Assembly (NCBI RefSeq): GCF_000004825.1
Contig: NW_008805092.1
Coordinates: 310,001 to 374,000 of the forward strand
From: Heterostelium album PN500
Lineage: Eukaryota > Evosea > Eumycetozoa > Acytosteliales > Acytosteliaceae
Direction of reading: 5' to 3'
DNA: 64,000 nucleotides
Shown: positions 35,954 through 47,041 of the stretch, piece after piece
How the letters are laid out: the number at the start of each line of letters is the position of its first letter
Position numbering within the stretch: position 1 is the first letter of the stretch
Notes under the pieces: model-generated
The model's database searches: none
What the model was told of the DNA's origin: nothing
Seen by the model: the letters and a program-made list of their open reading frames with translations, nothing else
Made by a program: the position numbers and the translations under genes

Positions 35954-38716
35954 TTTTTCAATATATTATTATTATTATTATTGGGATAGGATCAACTCTA
36001 CTTCCAAAACTAAATATATTACTGTATGATTAATTTAATTAATAATGATAATATATTAGACTTTTGAAAAAGAACAAGATATCTAATGTTTTTTTTTTTT
36101 TTTTTTTTGGCTATGAGTTTATCTTCACATTCAAATTATTAGTTTTCACTAACACAAAAAACAAAACATTCAAAAAAATTCAAAAATTTCAAGTAACGTT
36201 TGTATTGAGCTAAGAAGTGGCACGTTCTGATTTTTTTTTTGAGCAATCAAAGTCAGAGCTATTAATTAATTAAATAATAATAATAATAATAATTAATAGT
36301 ATTATTTTATTTTTAATAATCATTATTATTTTTATTTTATTTTATTTTTTATTTTTTTGTAATAAAGATAATAATTAATAGTAAGTCAAATTAGTTGTAG
36401 ATAGAGTAAAGACACTTTATATTTATTTGATTATGATTATGATGATGGTGAATTATTGTTGTTTTTTACATCAATGTAATGTTCACTTTTCGTAGATAAT
36501 CATGAGCATCGTCCAATCAAGTTGTTTTTATAGATTTAATACTGTATGATATAAGTACATGTATAGATAGAGATATATGGATGTTTTTAAAAAAGATATC
36601 TTATTCTTTTATTTTAATTGCACAATCAAATATTCAATTCAACTAACAATAAATATCTATTGCTACTTTGTAGATCGTCTTGTTTACAATGTTACAACAT
36701 GTCGTCGATGGTCGATTAGTGACAATAATAATAATTTATATTGGTCAATATTATTATTATTATTATTGTTACTATGTTAAATGTTGTTGTTTGTTTCTTA
36801 TTAAAGGTTATTTTTAGATTTTTTGTTTTATATTCATTTTCATTTCACAATTCAATTCAACTGAATTCAAGTTTAATAATGTAACATTATTAACACTTGT
36901 TTTGCTTGTTTGCCTGCCAAAGAATATCATTTATTTGTATATAATATATAAAAGCAAAGTTAGTGGTGTTATTGGTATGGTATGGTATGAGCGTGTGTTG
37001 AGTGTGATGTGTGAAGTTAGTATGTGCATGATATAATTTAGATGTAAATATATGCTTGCTTATTAATGGATGAGTTCTTAGATAATTACTATATATGTAG
37101 ATAATAAGATACTTTTCAACAACACACACACACATTTATTAATACATACTGTATAGATCAACTATTATTATTTATGTATTTTATATATATGTCCAGTCAC
37201 TATTATTTTCAACAACAAGAACAAACTTGTTCACGAACTATCCAATCACAAAGCAACAACACAAAAACACAGATATAATTCATTTTTGAAATTACTTATT
37301 ATTATAATGGTTATAAATTTTAATTTATCAAGATTGTTATTCACTTTCTTTGGTTTGGAATTTAATAAGTCTTTCAGAATATTTATTGTATCAATATGAT
37401 AATGATGATGATGATGATGATGATGATGTGGTAATTATAGTCAGAGTAGTTGTTGAGATTTGAATATGTGTGTATGTGTGTGTGTGTGTTGAATTTTGAG
37501 GTTGATGTTGTTGAATTTGATTGTGTTGTTGGTAGAGAGTGTGTTTTAGTGGTATTGGTTCAGTAATCATTTTAATACTTACTGGAATGGAAGTGTTGCA
37601 ACATCACTAAAATTAATTATATCTTTTTTTTATTTTATTATGTTTACCCACACCACCTCTGTCTCTCTCTTCCATTTCCACCTCTCTAGTTAGAGTGTAT
37701 GTGTTTATTAAACTAAACAAATATTATATTGTGTAGATTTTTGCCGGTGGAAATTATGTGTTTGATCAGCAGAGAACAATTGAATTATCATTCACTATTA
37801 ATTAAATTGATGAGAATATTATTATTTTTGATGAGAATGATGATGATGGTTGCTCTGATGATTTGATTAATAAATTGTTTATTATTAAAATTGGGGGAAT
37901 TGGAATTGTGGTTAAGTGAGTGGTTGTTATATACACTAACTAAATGTTTTGATGTTGATGTTGATACCCACTCTCTAATGTTTGATTAAAAGTTTAAAAA
38001 TTAATGATTTGAGTTGTGTTGGCTACCGAGCAACCAACACCATCAACCTCAATTCAGGATGGAGTAATTGATTCTCTTTCCTAGCTCTATTTAAATTAGT
38101 TAGTAAGTTTGGATGTTGTTAGTGATATATTGTAAATTCATGAATATTTATATATGTTTATTTCTTTCTGATCAACATTTATATATTTCAATTTTAAATG
38201 TCTTTTTTGAAGTTAACTCTGTATCACAGACTCATTTAATTGCCTATCTAAATATATTTAGAAATCTTATAGAAATTTGTTTTTTTTTTTTTTTAAATAC
38301 TCAACAACAATTCCAATTCAACTTCTTTTAATCATTTTTATTGGGTTGAAAAGAATAAACAACCTCGATATCATATTATTGATCATTTTTCACTAAATAA
38401 TACCAAAACATATATCTATATCATTATCAAAAGCAACTTTGTTATACCATTTCTAAAATTGATCACTTGTGAATACACTATTTCAGTAACACAAAATATA
38501 ATCATATAATTTTGTTAACATTAACAAAAACCAGTTCCATTTCTATTTATTTTTACATGTAAATCTATTAAATCAATATTCTTAATCTTTAAATGTATAT
38601 AAAATATATATATCAGCTTTTTTTTAATTTATAAATTATAATAATTCTAATTATTAAAAGTAAATCTTAATAATTTCTATCGATTCGAAATAAAAACAAC
38701 AACAATCAAATATACA
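35954..38716. other. Long intergenic region upstream of CCT1
   Basis: No gene can be supported in this 2.8 kb. It contains a (GAT)n microsatellite at about 37400-37430, a (GT)n tract near 37470-37490, and a long G/T-rich plus strand (36420-38000), so the minus strand is A/C-rich as in dictyostelid leaders. Short minus-strand frames (36890-37135 and about 37440-37575) are low-complexity and not convincing. Confidence 0.5.
37398..37430. repeat. (GAT)n microsatellite
   Basis: About ten uninterrupted GAT triplets with a flanking GATAAT. It is in intergenic DNA, not in a reading frame. Confidence 0.85.
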
Positions 38717-40057
38717 ATGAATATCTACAAATTTATTTTAATATCTATTTTGGTGTCAGAGCTGATATTGGGCTCTTATTGTAGTTCACAAAGTACAACA
38801 AGTATAAGTAGTGTAAAGACCATACCAAATAGTGGCTGGAGATGGTCTGATCCACCACAGATTGATATATATGGAAGTTTCAATAATAGCTACGATCCAG
38901 ACAACTACCAAATCACTTTGACAAACATAAACAACAACAAAACCAGTCGATGCGAGATCAACGAAATAAGAAATTCTACAATTATCAATTGTAACCTGTA
39001 CATACAATTCGAAAATAATTCAATGATCAACATTTCCATTGTTGATAACTATAATTATACTTCTTCTAATATTTTTAAATTTATTTATTGTATGTAGCTA
39101 AATTAATCTTATACTAAAATAATTATGTAAATATTTCTAATATGTATTTTTCGTTTACAATAATAGATTATCCAAATGAATCGATCCAGTCAATGGAATT
39201 TAATGCTGCTGATAGTTCAATGGCAATCTATGGGCAATTTAATAATCGATCTTATTCTATTTCGATAGATAGCCAGTTGTGTAAATTACAAATGGTCTCC
39301 AATACATATTTGCTTTGCAAAATGCCTTCAAACTATTTAACATTAAACAATGTTGATAATGGAAAAAGTAAATTGATAATATATGATGAACAAATCATTT
39401 TAATTAATGATACATTCGAAACTTATAGAAGTATGTATAATAATATTATAAACATTAAACAAAAATACTAATATAGCTCTTATTTCTTTAGGATTACCAT
39501 ATATTTCCAAGGTTTATGATGTTTGGCAAAATTCAACGACTGTCATCGTTGGAATGTTTTCAGAGGTCGATTTCCCTGTTGATTTAATGACTGTTAATGC
39601 GTGTGGTGAGATATATCAAGTATATCCAAAGAATAGAACAACTATCGTGATTACACTGGGTGTTAGAGTCTATCCAAATTGTAGAATAAGTGTTGTCTCC
39701 TCGAATGAAGTGTATTATAATCATAGTTATTTAAGACCTGCAGAGGACTCTTCCTCTTTTGTCAACGAAGGTTCACACTCTGACCACTACAGCGACGACA
39801 ACAACACCAAAAATAAGAGTAAGAATCAAATCGCCTGGTATATCTGGTATCTCATTGGAGTCTCCAGCACCCTGGCAGTTCTCACCGCCGTTGGGTTATT
39901 CGCTCGCTATCTTTATGTACATAGAACTAAAAAGACAAAGTCCGACAAATATGGAAAATTCAACGACGCCGAAGATAAGGAAAAGGAAAAAGAGAAAGAG
40001 AAAGAAAGAGAAAAAGAGAAAGAGAAAGAAAAGGAGGAGAATTCAAATATTGAATAG
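38717..40057 (+). CDS. Type I cell-surface glycoprotein with IPT/TIG-like repeats
   Basis: Three exons (38717-39089, 39167-39430, 39492-40057) give 400 residues. A signal peptide (MNIYKFILISILVSELILG) is followed by three similar blocks of about 90 residues. Each has an IDIYGSFNN or AIYGQFNNRS start, a C-(E/K)-(I/L) strand and an (I/L)-x-C-(N/K)-(L/M) strand (SRCEINEIRNSTIINCNL; LCKLQMVSNTYLLCKMP; NCRISVVSSN). This pattern is that of IPT/TIG immunoglobulin-like domains in dictyostelid adhesion and recognition proteins. Each intron falls at a block boundary. One transmembrane helix (about 325-350) precedes a cytoplasmic tail of repeated Lys-Glu. A role in cell-cell recognition is inference from the family style only. 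Confidence 0.82.
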
Positions 40058-42197
40058 CAATTTTAAATTAAATTATATATTTTTATTATCAAATACATTT
40101 ATTTATTATATCTAATTAATTATTTTATTCTATCTATCTATTTATTTATTGATCTATTTAAATTTGCACGGCTTTAAAGAAATCTCATTTATATTGAGAT
40201 TTATCACCCATTCAATAGAATGTAATCAAATTCAAGCCGAATTTGTTAACTAATTCAATTTAAGTTGCATTGTTATATATGTTTGTTGTTAAACACACAT
40301 TCTTACACACACAGATACAAACAAACTACGGGAATAAAAAAACAAACAAACATATTGATCAGAGTGTGCAAGTTATAAGTGTGTGTTTATATTTATATAT
40401 GTTTTATAATAGCCTGTGTATGTCGTGTAAGTGTAACACCTACACACTGTGATTATAACAAATGTTTTAATGATAGTTGTTTTACATAACAATAAACCTA
40501 CTACTTCTACTATGTGTATTGAGAATGAGATCTCATTTTAAATTGCAATTGACAAAGAGAGAGAGAGATATCAATGATATACACTTTTATCAATTCTAAA
40601 TTGAAATAGTGTGTGTGTGCGTGTTTGTGTGAGTGATATGTATAAAATGAGTAAGTAAGTAAAATGTGTTGCTATTATTGTTGTCGTTGAATTAAAAATT
40701 GTGTTTATGTGTGTTTGTGTTTGGGTGTGTATGTAAAAATAATTCAATACCCACTTAATGAATGGAGGTTGAATAAAATACCGGTATTTTATTTTAGTTG
40801 GTTGTTGATTATCAAAGCAGTCATTTACATATATATTATTTCATTAAGGAATAGAATGGAATAAAATTGAATGTGAATCGAATAATAAGCAAAAAGTGGG
40901 GGTTTAAAAGCAAGATATTAGTTTATTATGTTTTTGAAAAAAAAAAAGTGGTTGTTATTGCTACAAAAAGAGAATTTATAACTATAAGCATAGGAGCAAC
41001 AAAAAAACAATAATAATAACAAAAATAATAATAATAGTGTACCAAGTGTATCAAAAACAAAAAAAAAACAACAAAAATTTAATAATAAACTTGAACAAGA
41101 CTACTAATTCTCATTATTTCCTTTTCCTGCGCAACTTAATAATATTAAACCTTCAATGTGAAAATACAGTGAACAAAATTATTATCAAAAATCTATCTAA
41201 ATATTTAAACTAATAATAGCTTAAAACTTAATTTATTTCTTTTTTTTTAAAAAAAAATAAACAAATAGATAAGATAGATTTTCTAAAATCAAAAATAAAG
41301 TAATAGTAATAGTAATAGTAATAGTAGTAGTAGTAATAACAATAGATATAAATATAAATATAAAGTAGTAAAATTAATGTATGTATATATATTATAAAAG
41401 TAATAAGTAATTAGTTATTTATTGGTTTGTTTGTTTGTTTGATCTCTAAGCAACATATACATTTCTATCACAAATAATGATTAGTCATTATTAATTAAAT
41501 AATACTTTTTTTTTTTTTTTGCGAACTTTCTTATGTTTTGTTAATTTAAAATTTAATTTGAAATGTGGTGTGTTCTCATTTCCTTGACTGAATGGGCAGA
41601 TCTGTGTTTTTAAATTTGGAAACATTTAAATTGAATAGAGTGATTACTCTCAAAAAAAAAGAAACACCGTAGGCTATTTGTGCCAATATCATTTTTTATT
41701 TTACAATCTTCAATCAACATAATGTGCTATTTTTCATTTTCATCTTCATTCCTACATTTAACACACACGCACACACACACAATAAAACAATCAAACAATA
41801 GCATTCTTTTGGTCAATGAATGAATGACCTGTTTTATTTTGCTTGTTGTTTTTAACTTAAACAAAAAATAACCAAAAACATCACAAAGAAAAGAAAAACA
41901 AAAACTAAACATAATCATGATTAAGGTTTAAATTCATTATACTACAAAAATTTGTGGTACATTTAAATTTTATTAAATAAAAATAAATAAATAGAGTCAT
42001 TCAATATTGAAAAACAAAAAAAAGCAAACATTTAAAACTTTTATCCATTAAATAATAATAATTTAAATTTTTTGACCAATAAATAATTATTTCTAACAAA
42101 AATTAACAAACAAACTTCACAAACATTTATAGTATTTTTTTATCAATATAGTTTTGTTTGTTATTCAGAATAACATTATATTTAAATTTAGTAGAAG
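40058..42197. other. Long intergenic region, G/T-rich on the plus strand
   Basis: No gene is supported. Holds a nested stem at 40160-40244 (listed separately), GT-rich tracts at 40610-40730, and (TAG)n/(TAA)n simple sequence near 41300. The last 100 bp is the leader of the prolyl hydroxylase gene. Confidence 0.5.
40160..40244. other. Nested inverted repeats, possible small RNA
   Basis: An outer stem pairs AAATT and CGGCTT (40160-40174, with a 4-nt bulge) with AAGCCGAATTT (40234-40244). Inside it a perfect 8-bp hairpin, AAATCTCA/TGAGATTT with a 7-nt loop, lies at 40180-40202. No known motif is recognised. Confidence 0.3.
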
Positions 42198-43049
42198 ATG
42201 ATGATGATGTTAGGCAATGATGACCCCGAAGTGGTCAACAAAGATAAATCAAGTACAGATAACATTCCAAAGCTTATTGAAGTAAGCCAGAAACCAAGAA
42301 TATATAGAATACCAAAGTTTTTGACTGATGAGGAATGTGAACACTTGATTGAAACCTCTAAAAATAAACTTAAACCATGTAATGAAATTTCATCAGGTAT
42401 CTATATATCTATCACTATCCAAATTAAATTTAATGTGATCGGATTACCTAACATCCCATTTTCATTTAAATTTTCATATCCATTTTTACTTAAATTTAGG
42501 TGTACATAGAAGTGGATGGGGATTGTTTATGAAGGAAGGTGAAGAAGATCATCCAGTCACTCAAAATATATTTAATAGAATGAAAACATTTGTAAATTTA
42601 ACAGAAAGTAGTGAAGTTATGCAAGTTATTAGGTATGAAATTATATGATCCAATTGGAGATATTCTAGTGTGAAATATTAATTTTCATTGTTATGATTGA
42701 TGATAATAAAATCAATAGATATAATCCAGGTGAAGAAACATCAGCTCATTTCGATTATTTCAATCCACTCACTACGAATGGAGCGATGAAGATTGGACTG
42801 TATGGTCAGCGTATATGTACTATACTTATGTATCTTGCAGATGTAGAGGAGGGTGGTGAAACATCATTCCCAGAGGTAAACGTAAAAGTAAAACCTATCA
42901 AGGGTGATGCCGTCCTATTTTATAATTGCAAACCGAATGGTGAGGTCGATCCATTATCATTGCATCAGGGTGATCCTGTCATCAAGGGAACCAAATGGAT
43001 AGCTATCAAACTAGTGAATCAAAAGAATACTGGATCAAGCGCACCTTGA
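42198..43049 (+). CDS. Prolyl 4-hydroxylase-like 2-oxoglutarate/Fe(II) dioxygenase
   Basis: Three exons (42198-42396, 42500-42632, 42719-43049) give 220 residues. Uses O2, Fe(II) and 2-oxoglutarate to hydroxylate proline in proteins. The catalytic facial triad and co-substrate lysine are visible: H121 and D123 in SAHFDYF, H193 in LSLHQGD, K203 in GTKWIAIKL. The P4H-type strands RICTILMYLADVEEGGETSFP and VKVKPIKGDAVLFYN are typical. The N-terminus (MMMMLGNDDPEV) has no signal peptide or anchor, so it is probably cytosolic. Dictyostelids have a cytosolic P4H, PhyA, that acts on Skp1 in O2 sensing; this could be that enzyme or a relative, and I cannot decide from sequence. Skp1 would also be the partner of the F-box proteins nearby. 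Confidence 0.9.
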
Positions 43050-43305
43050 AGCTTCCAACAATTAAATTAAACTATATTAATCCAAAAAAAAAAAAAGCAA
43101 GAAAAAAAGAAGAGTTGTTTTAAATCATTTTTATTTTTTAACAAATTGATTTAAAAATATATAATATAAATTACAATTAGATTAAATTAAACCAACCAAC
43201 CAAACAATATTAATAATAATAGCAACAACAACAACAATATATAATAGGATTTTTTTTAAAATAAATATTACTATAATTATCAATAGCTATTATTATTATT
43301 GTTAT

Positions 43306-44988
43306 TTAAGTGAATTTATAGATCATGGATTTGTGGACAGTTTCCAAGGTCGAACTCCATTCGAAAATGGCGAATTTCACACGGTCCTCCAAAGTGTAAA
43401 ACATTAGGAAGTGGATACTATCCAACTTTCGGATGTGACAACGTAGTCCTCGAGTTTTGATGATCAGGTTCTGAAGTGTCGCCGGAATTGTATATTTTAT
43501 GTCGATTTCTCGTTTTGTAATTTTCAATTTTTGAAGTGGTCTTTGTCGCTCTCTGATGGTGTTGAACAACTGTTCGATGCAATCTCCATCGAAGCTATCT
43601 CTTAAACAGAGTGACTCTACAGAGTCTGGTAAGGGAGGAATCCTCTTTCCTACTGAGGCAAGTGTGAGTTTTCTTATTGACTTTGGTATGGCTCCGGCTG
43701 TGATTGGTCCGGCGCTGAAATAACTGAAATCCAAACACTCGAGACCCACTGGAAACTGTATCAATTCAATCGATCTCGCGCGATCCATATTATATAGCTT
43801 GAGTGCTCTAACTTTTATATCTTGAAGTGAGCTATAGGATTGTATTTGCTTTGCAATGGCTAACATTTCGAATCGGTAGTTCGGTCGCGATCCAGATGGA
43901 AACAACTCTTGCATATCGTATTGACAACTTCCGATATCGAGATATCGGATAGCCGTTGGAATTGCCGAGCGTAGTTGGTATGTTGATTTAAATGAGAGGT
44001 CGGTCAGTGATGGAGGAAGCTCGTCTAGCTTGATTAGATTGTCAACGGTCTCACTTCCAAACCTGGTGTAGAAAGAAAGAGTTTTCAGGCTAGCCAGTGT
44101 TTTTATCGCTGGAATCCAGGTGATCGGTGCACTCTCCAGTCTGACGAGTGATTGTGGAAGTACACCTGCTTCGATGGCCTGACTGTATCCAGAGAACTTT
44201 AGCACTGTAAGATTTGGTGGGAGCGATCCAACCTTTAGTTCACGCAAGTCGTACGACTCTATTTCCAGGTGTTTCAGCGTTGCCGGAAGTGAATAAGGTT
44301 CTAAGGGCATAGTGAAATTCTCTCTAAAAGTAAGTGTTTCCAATTGCTCTGGAAAGTAATCTAGTTGCAATGGTTCCTTTGGTTTCAGATAGAAATCGAT
44401 TCTCTTTACATTCGGGAAGTTCACACGATAGTTTAGTGATTGATAAACTTCCTTGTTATTGTTATTGATGCTAAAAAAGGTTGACTTACTATAGAATCTA
44501 ATCGATGTAACATTTGTATAGATTTTATCAATATCTTTTAATGTACCTATTGATAATAATAATAATAATAAAGAATAAGTTAACATCCAACCATTGATAT
44601 CAATCATAAAAGTCTTATATAAGAAATAGTTACCATAATCAATATAATAATCGAAACCAGAAGTTTGACTTGTTTTCATAGAGAATAAAACACTACAATC
44701 ATTCTTTAACTCTAAGGATCTCGACATTACCATTCGGTACTGTGGTTTGAAATGATCGAGATGTGCCTTCGATGTGATTCTGTCGGTATCGAACAGTAGA
44801 TACCTATCTTTTTGATTGTACCATCTTTTACAAACTAAACTCCAGCATATTCTATCGATATTCTTGAGATGACTAATGATTTCACTTAACAATACATTTG
44901 GGAAGTTTACTAATATATGTTGCTCATTATTATTATTATTATTACTATTATTATTATTATTTATATAAGACATCAAAAAATCTAACAT
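43306..44988 (-). CDS. F-box / FNIP-repeat protein D
   Basis: Two exons (44988-44634, 44546-43306) give 531 residues; a second in-frame ATG at 44973 is an alternative start. The F-box is at about 25-60 (FPNVLLSEIISHLKNIDRI, then CWSLVCKRW). FNIP/LRR-like repeats follow (LTFRENFTMPLEPYSLPATL, LKFSGYSQAIEAGVLPQSL, LRDSFDGDCIEQL). The 87-nt intron (44633-44547) is a multiple of three with no stop, so an unspliced reading stays open. However, GTAACT and CAATAG borders, AT-richness and the identical intron position in genes A, B and C show it is spliced. It is more divergent than A and B are from each other. Probable SCF ubiquitin-ligase substrate receptor; target unknown. Confidence 0.9.
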   Translation of the reverse strand: MLDFLMSYINNNNNSNNNNNNEQHILVNFPNVLLSEIISHLKNIDRICWSLVCKRWYNQKDRYLLFDTDRITSKAHLDHFKPQYRMVMSRSLELKNDCSVLFSMKTSQTSGFDYYIDYGNYFLYKTFMIDINGWMLTYSLLLLLLSIGTLKDIDKIYTNVTSIRFYSKSTFFSINNNNKEVYQSLNYRVNFPNVKRIDFYLKPKEPLQLDYFPEQLETLTFRENFTMPLEPYSLPATLKHLEIESYDLRELKVGSLPPNLTVLKFSGYSQAIEAGVLPQSLVRLESAPITWIPAIKTLASLKTLSFYTRFGSETVDNLIKLDELPPSLTDLSFKSTYQLRSAIPTAIRYLDIGSCQYDMQELFPSGSRPNYRFEMLAIAKQIQSYSSLQDIKVRALKLYNMDRARSIELIQFPVGLECLDFSYFSAGPITAGAIPKSIRKLTLASVGKRIPPLPDSVESLCLRDSFDGDCIEQLFNTIRERQRPLQKLKITKREIDIKYTIPATLQNLIIKTRGLRCHIRKLDSIHFLMFYTLEDRVKFAIFEWSSTLETVHKSMIYKFT

Positions 44989-45193
44989 TGATCAAAAAAA
45001 TTAAGATTTCTTTTTTTAAAATTAAAAACAAAATAAAGGACTTCGATAAAAAACGACAAAATAATAATGGTCATGTGACATTTTTAATAAACAGAAATTT
45101 CTATTAATAGTATTGGATATTAATTAGAAAAGTATAAATAAATAAATTAACTTAAAACTATATTACAATTTATTATTCAAAAAAAAAAGTATA

Positions 45194-46465
45194 TTAAATT
45201 AAAGACTCGATTATTGATTTGATAGACTTTCTATTCTTGGATAATGATGCACTTTCACCAATCCATAAATGTGTATATTCTGTTCTACCATCTTCCAGAG
45301 CTTTCTTTCTACATTATTTAAAAAAAAAAAAAAAGAAATTGTTGTTAGATTGATTAATCATATGAGAACCGATTCTCTCATTTAGTTAAACTCTGACAAT
45401 CCAATCTTACCTAATATCAGTTGTTAAAATATGTTGAATTGGAAATGGTGGTATTTCATCTGGCTTGAATTCTGATTCGATTTTCTCTACAAATCTATTC
45501 TTTATACCTCTTGCATATCTGCCAGTGAATGCTTTCGTATAAACAATTGAATCACCATCGCCATCACCTTTTGATATTCCACCATTCGACATCTCAATAA
45601 CTTTTTTATAATTGACATTGGAAGTAGATTCCAGTGAATTGATAAATGCAGTTCCAATTTGAACTGCTGATGCACCGCTTCTCAACATCGTATCGATATC
45701 CTCCCGGTTGTGTATACCGCCAGCACCGATCAATGGCAGTTTAATGCCAGCATCTCTACACTGACGTAGCAGATCCAAAGTCTTTATCAAATTGGAATGT
45801 TCTGCTTTGTCGCTGTCGATAAACGCACCTCTATGACCACCGGCCTCCATTCCCTGGAGTACGACGGCGTCGACCGCGTTGGTGCGCTCCAACAACGACG
45901 TCTCCTCCAGATTCGTAGCGGAACCTACCAACATGAAACCAGCATCTCTAAAACGTTGTAACACAGCGGTATCAGGAATTCCAAATGTGAAACTCAGTAC
46001 TTTCGGTCCAGAGAATTGACCGAGTTCCTCGAGAACCACTTGACATTGCTGTTGAAATCTTTGGTTGTCATCGGGTATGACGAAACTCTCTATGGTACGG
46101 TGAGGCAGTCCCAACTCTGTTCGAAAATGGCTATTTAGATAGTCGTTCATCCTCTTGACTTTTGGTTCGACAACTGTTCGCCAATGTTCAGTACCCGGAA
46201 GACAATCGGATGGTAGTGACGGTGCAAACAAATTTATATTGAAAGGTACATTCAAATGCTGCTGTTGTTGTTGTTGTTGTTTTACACCATTGACGATCTC
46301 CTTACAATCCGAACGCAATTGATCCAAACTTAAATAAGCACAACCGTGTGATCCCATACATCCTTGTTTGAGTACTTCCAACACCATCTTGGGATTGGTC
46401 GTACCACCCGATAAAGGCGCTTGTATAATAGGATATTTTAATAGTTTTAAATAGTTATGTGACAT
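45194..46465 (-). CDS. Nitronate monooxygenase-like FMN enzyme
   Basis: Two exons (46465-45411, 45308-45194) give 389 residues. The TIM barrel has the family landmarks: YPIIQAPLSGGTTNPKMV at the start, GSHGC, FTFGIPD, VGSATNLEE, VVLQGMEAGGHRG (active-site and FMN region), LIGAGGIHNREDIDTML (FMN phosphate) and SAVQIGTAFINS. Nitronate monooxygenases (formerly 2-nitropropane dioxygenases) oxidise alkyl nitronates such as propionate-3-nitronate, a detoxification role. A seven-Gln run (about residue 63) is a typical dictyostelid insertion. The short second exon supplies a basic C-terminus (WIGESASLSKNRKSIKSII). Confidence 0.92.
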
Positions 46466-47041
46466 AATTATTCTATGTATTTAATAATAAGTCAAGAAAT
46501 AAAAACAAAACAAGTAATTATTACTATAGTAATAAAAAATGAAAAAATAAAATATTTATGTGTGGTGATGAAATGTGTGTAAGAATTTTTTATACATATA
46601 ATAGAAGTTCATCAATGATCTTAATATTAATTGTCTTTTTCAGTAATAATCATTTTATATATTATATCTTTTTTTTTTTTTTAGATTTATATAAAAAGAT
46701 TAAAAATAAAATTTTTTTTAACATCATTATAATATGATTCTATTTTATAAATATGTTTACAAATTCTTCCATTTTTTATTATTAATATTAAATTTATAAA
46801 CTAATTATAGAACAAATAATTAATCATTTACATAATGTATTGAGAATGATCAAAAAAAATAAAAAATAAATAAATAATTAAAAATTTTTGTTTTGGCAAA
46901 AAAAAAAAAAAAACGACCGAAAATTTGATTGTTAAGTAATTTTTTTATAAATTCATTATTACCCATTTTAATATTTATATAGTATTTTATTATCAAGTAG
47001 TTAGTAATATATATTTATATATAGATAGATTGATTAAAAAA
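46466..47041. other. Divergent promoter region
   Basis: AT-rich DNA between the divergently transcribed nitronate monooxygenase-like and UTP15 genes; no other feature is visible. Confidence 0.5.

Noticed and set aside
36890-37135. 81-codon minus-strand frame (MCVCVVEKY...)
   Set aside because: Low-complexity His/Thr/Asn/Ile translation of simple AT/GT sequence. No splice or family support.
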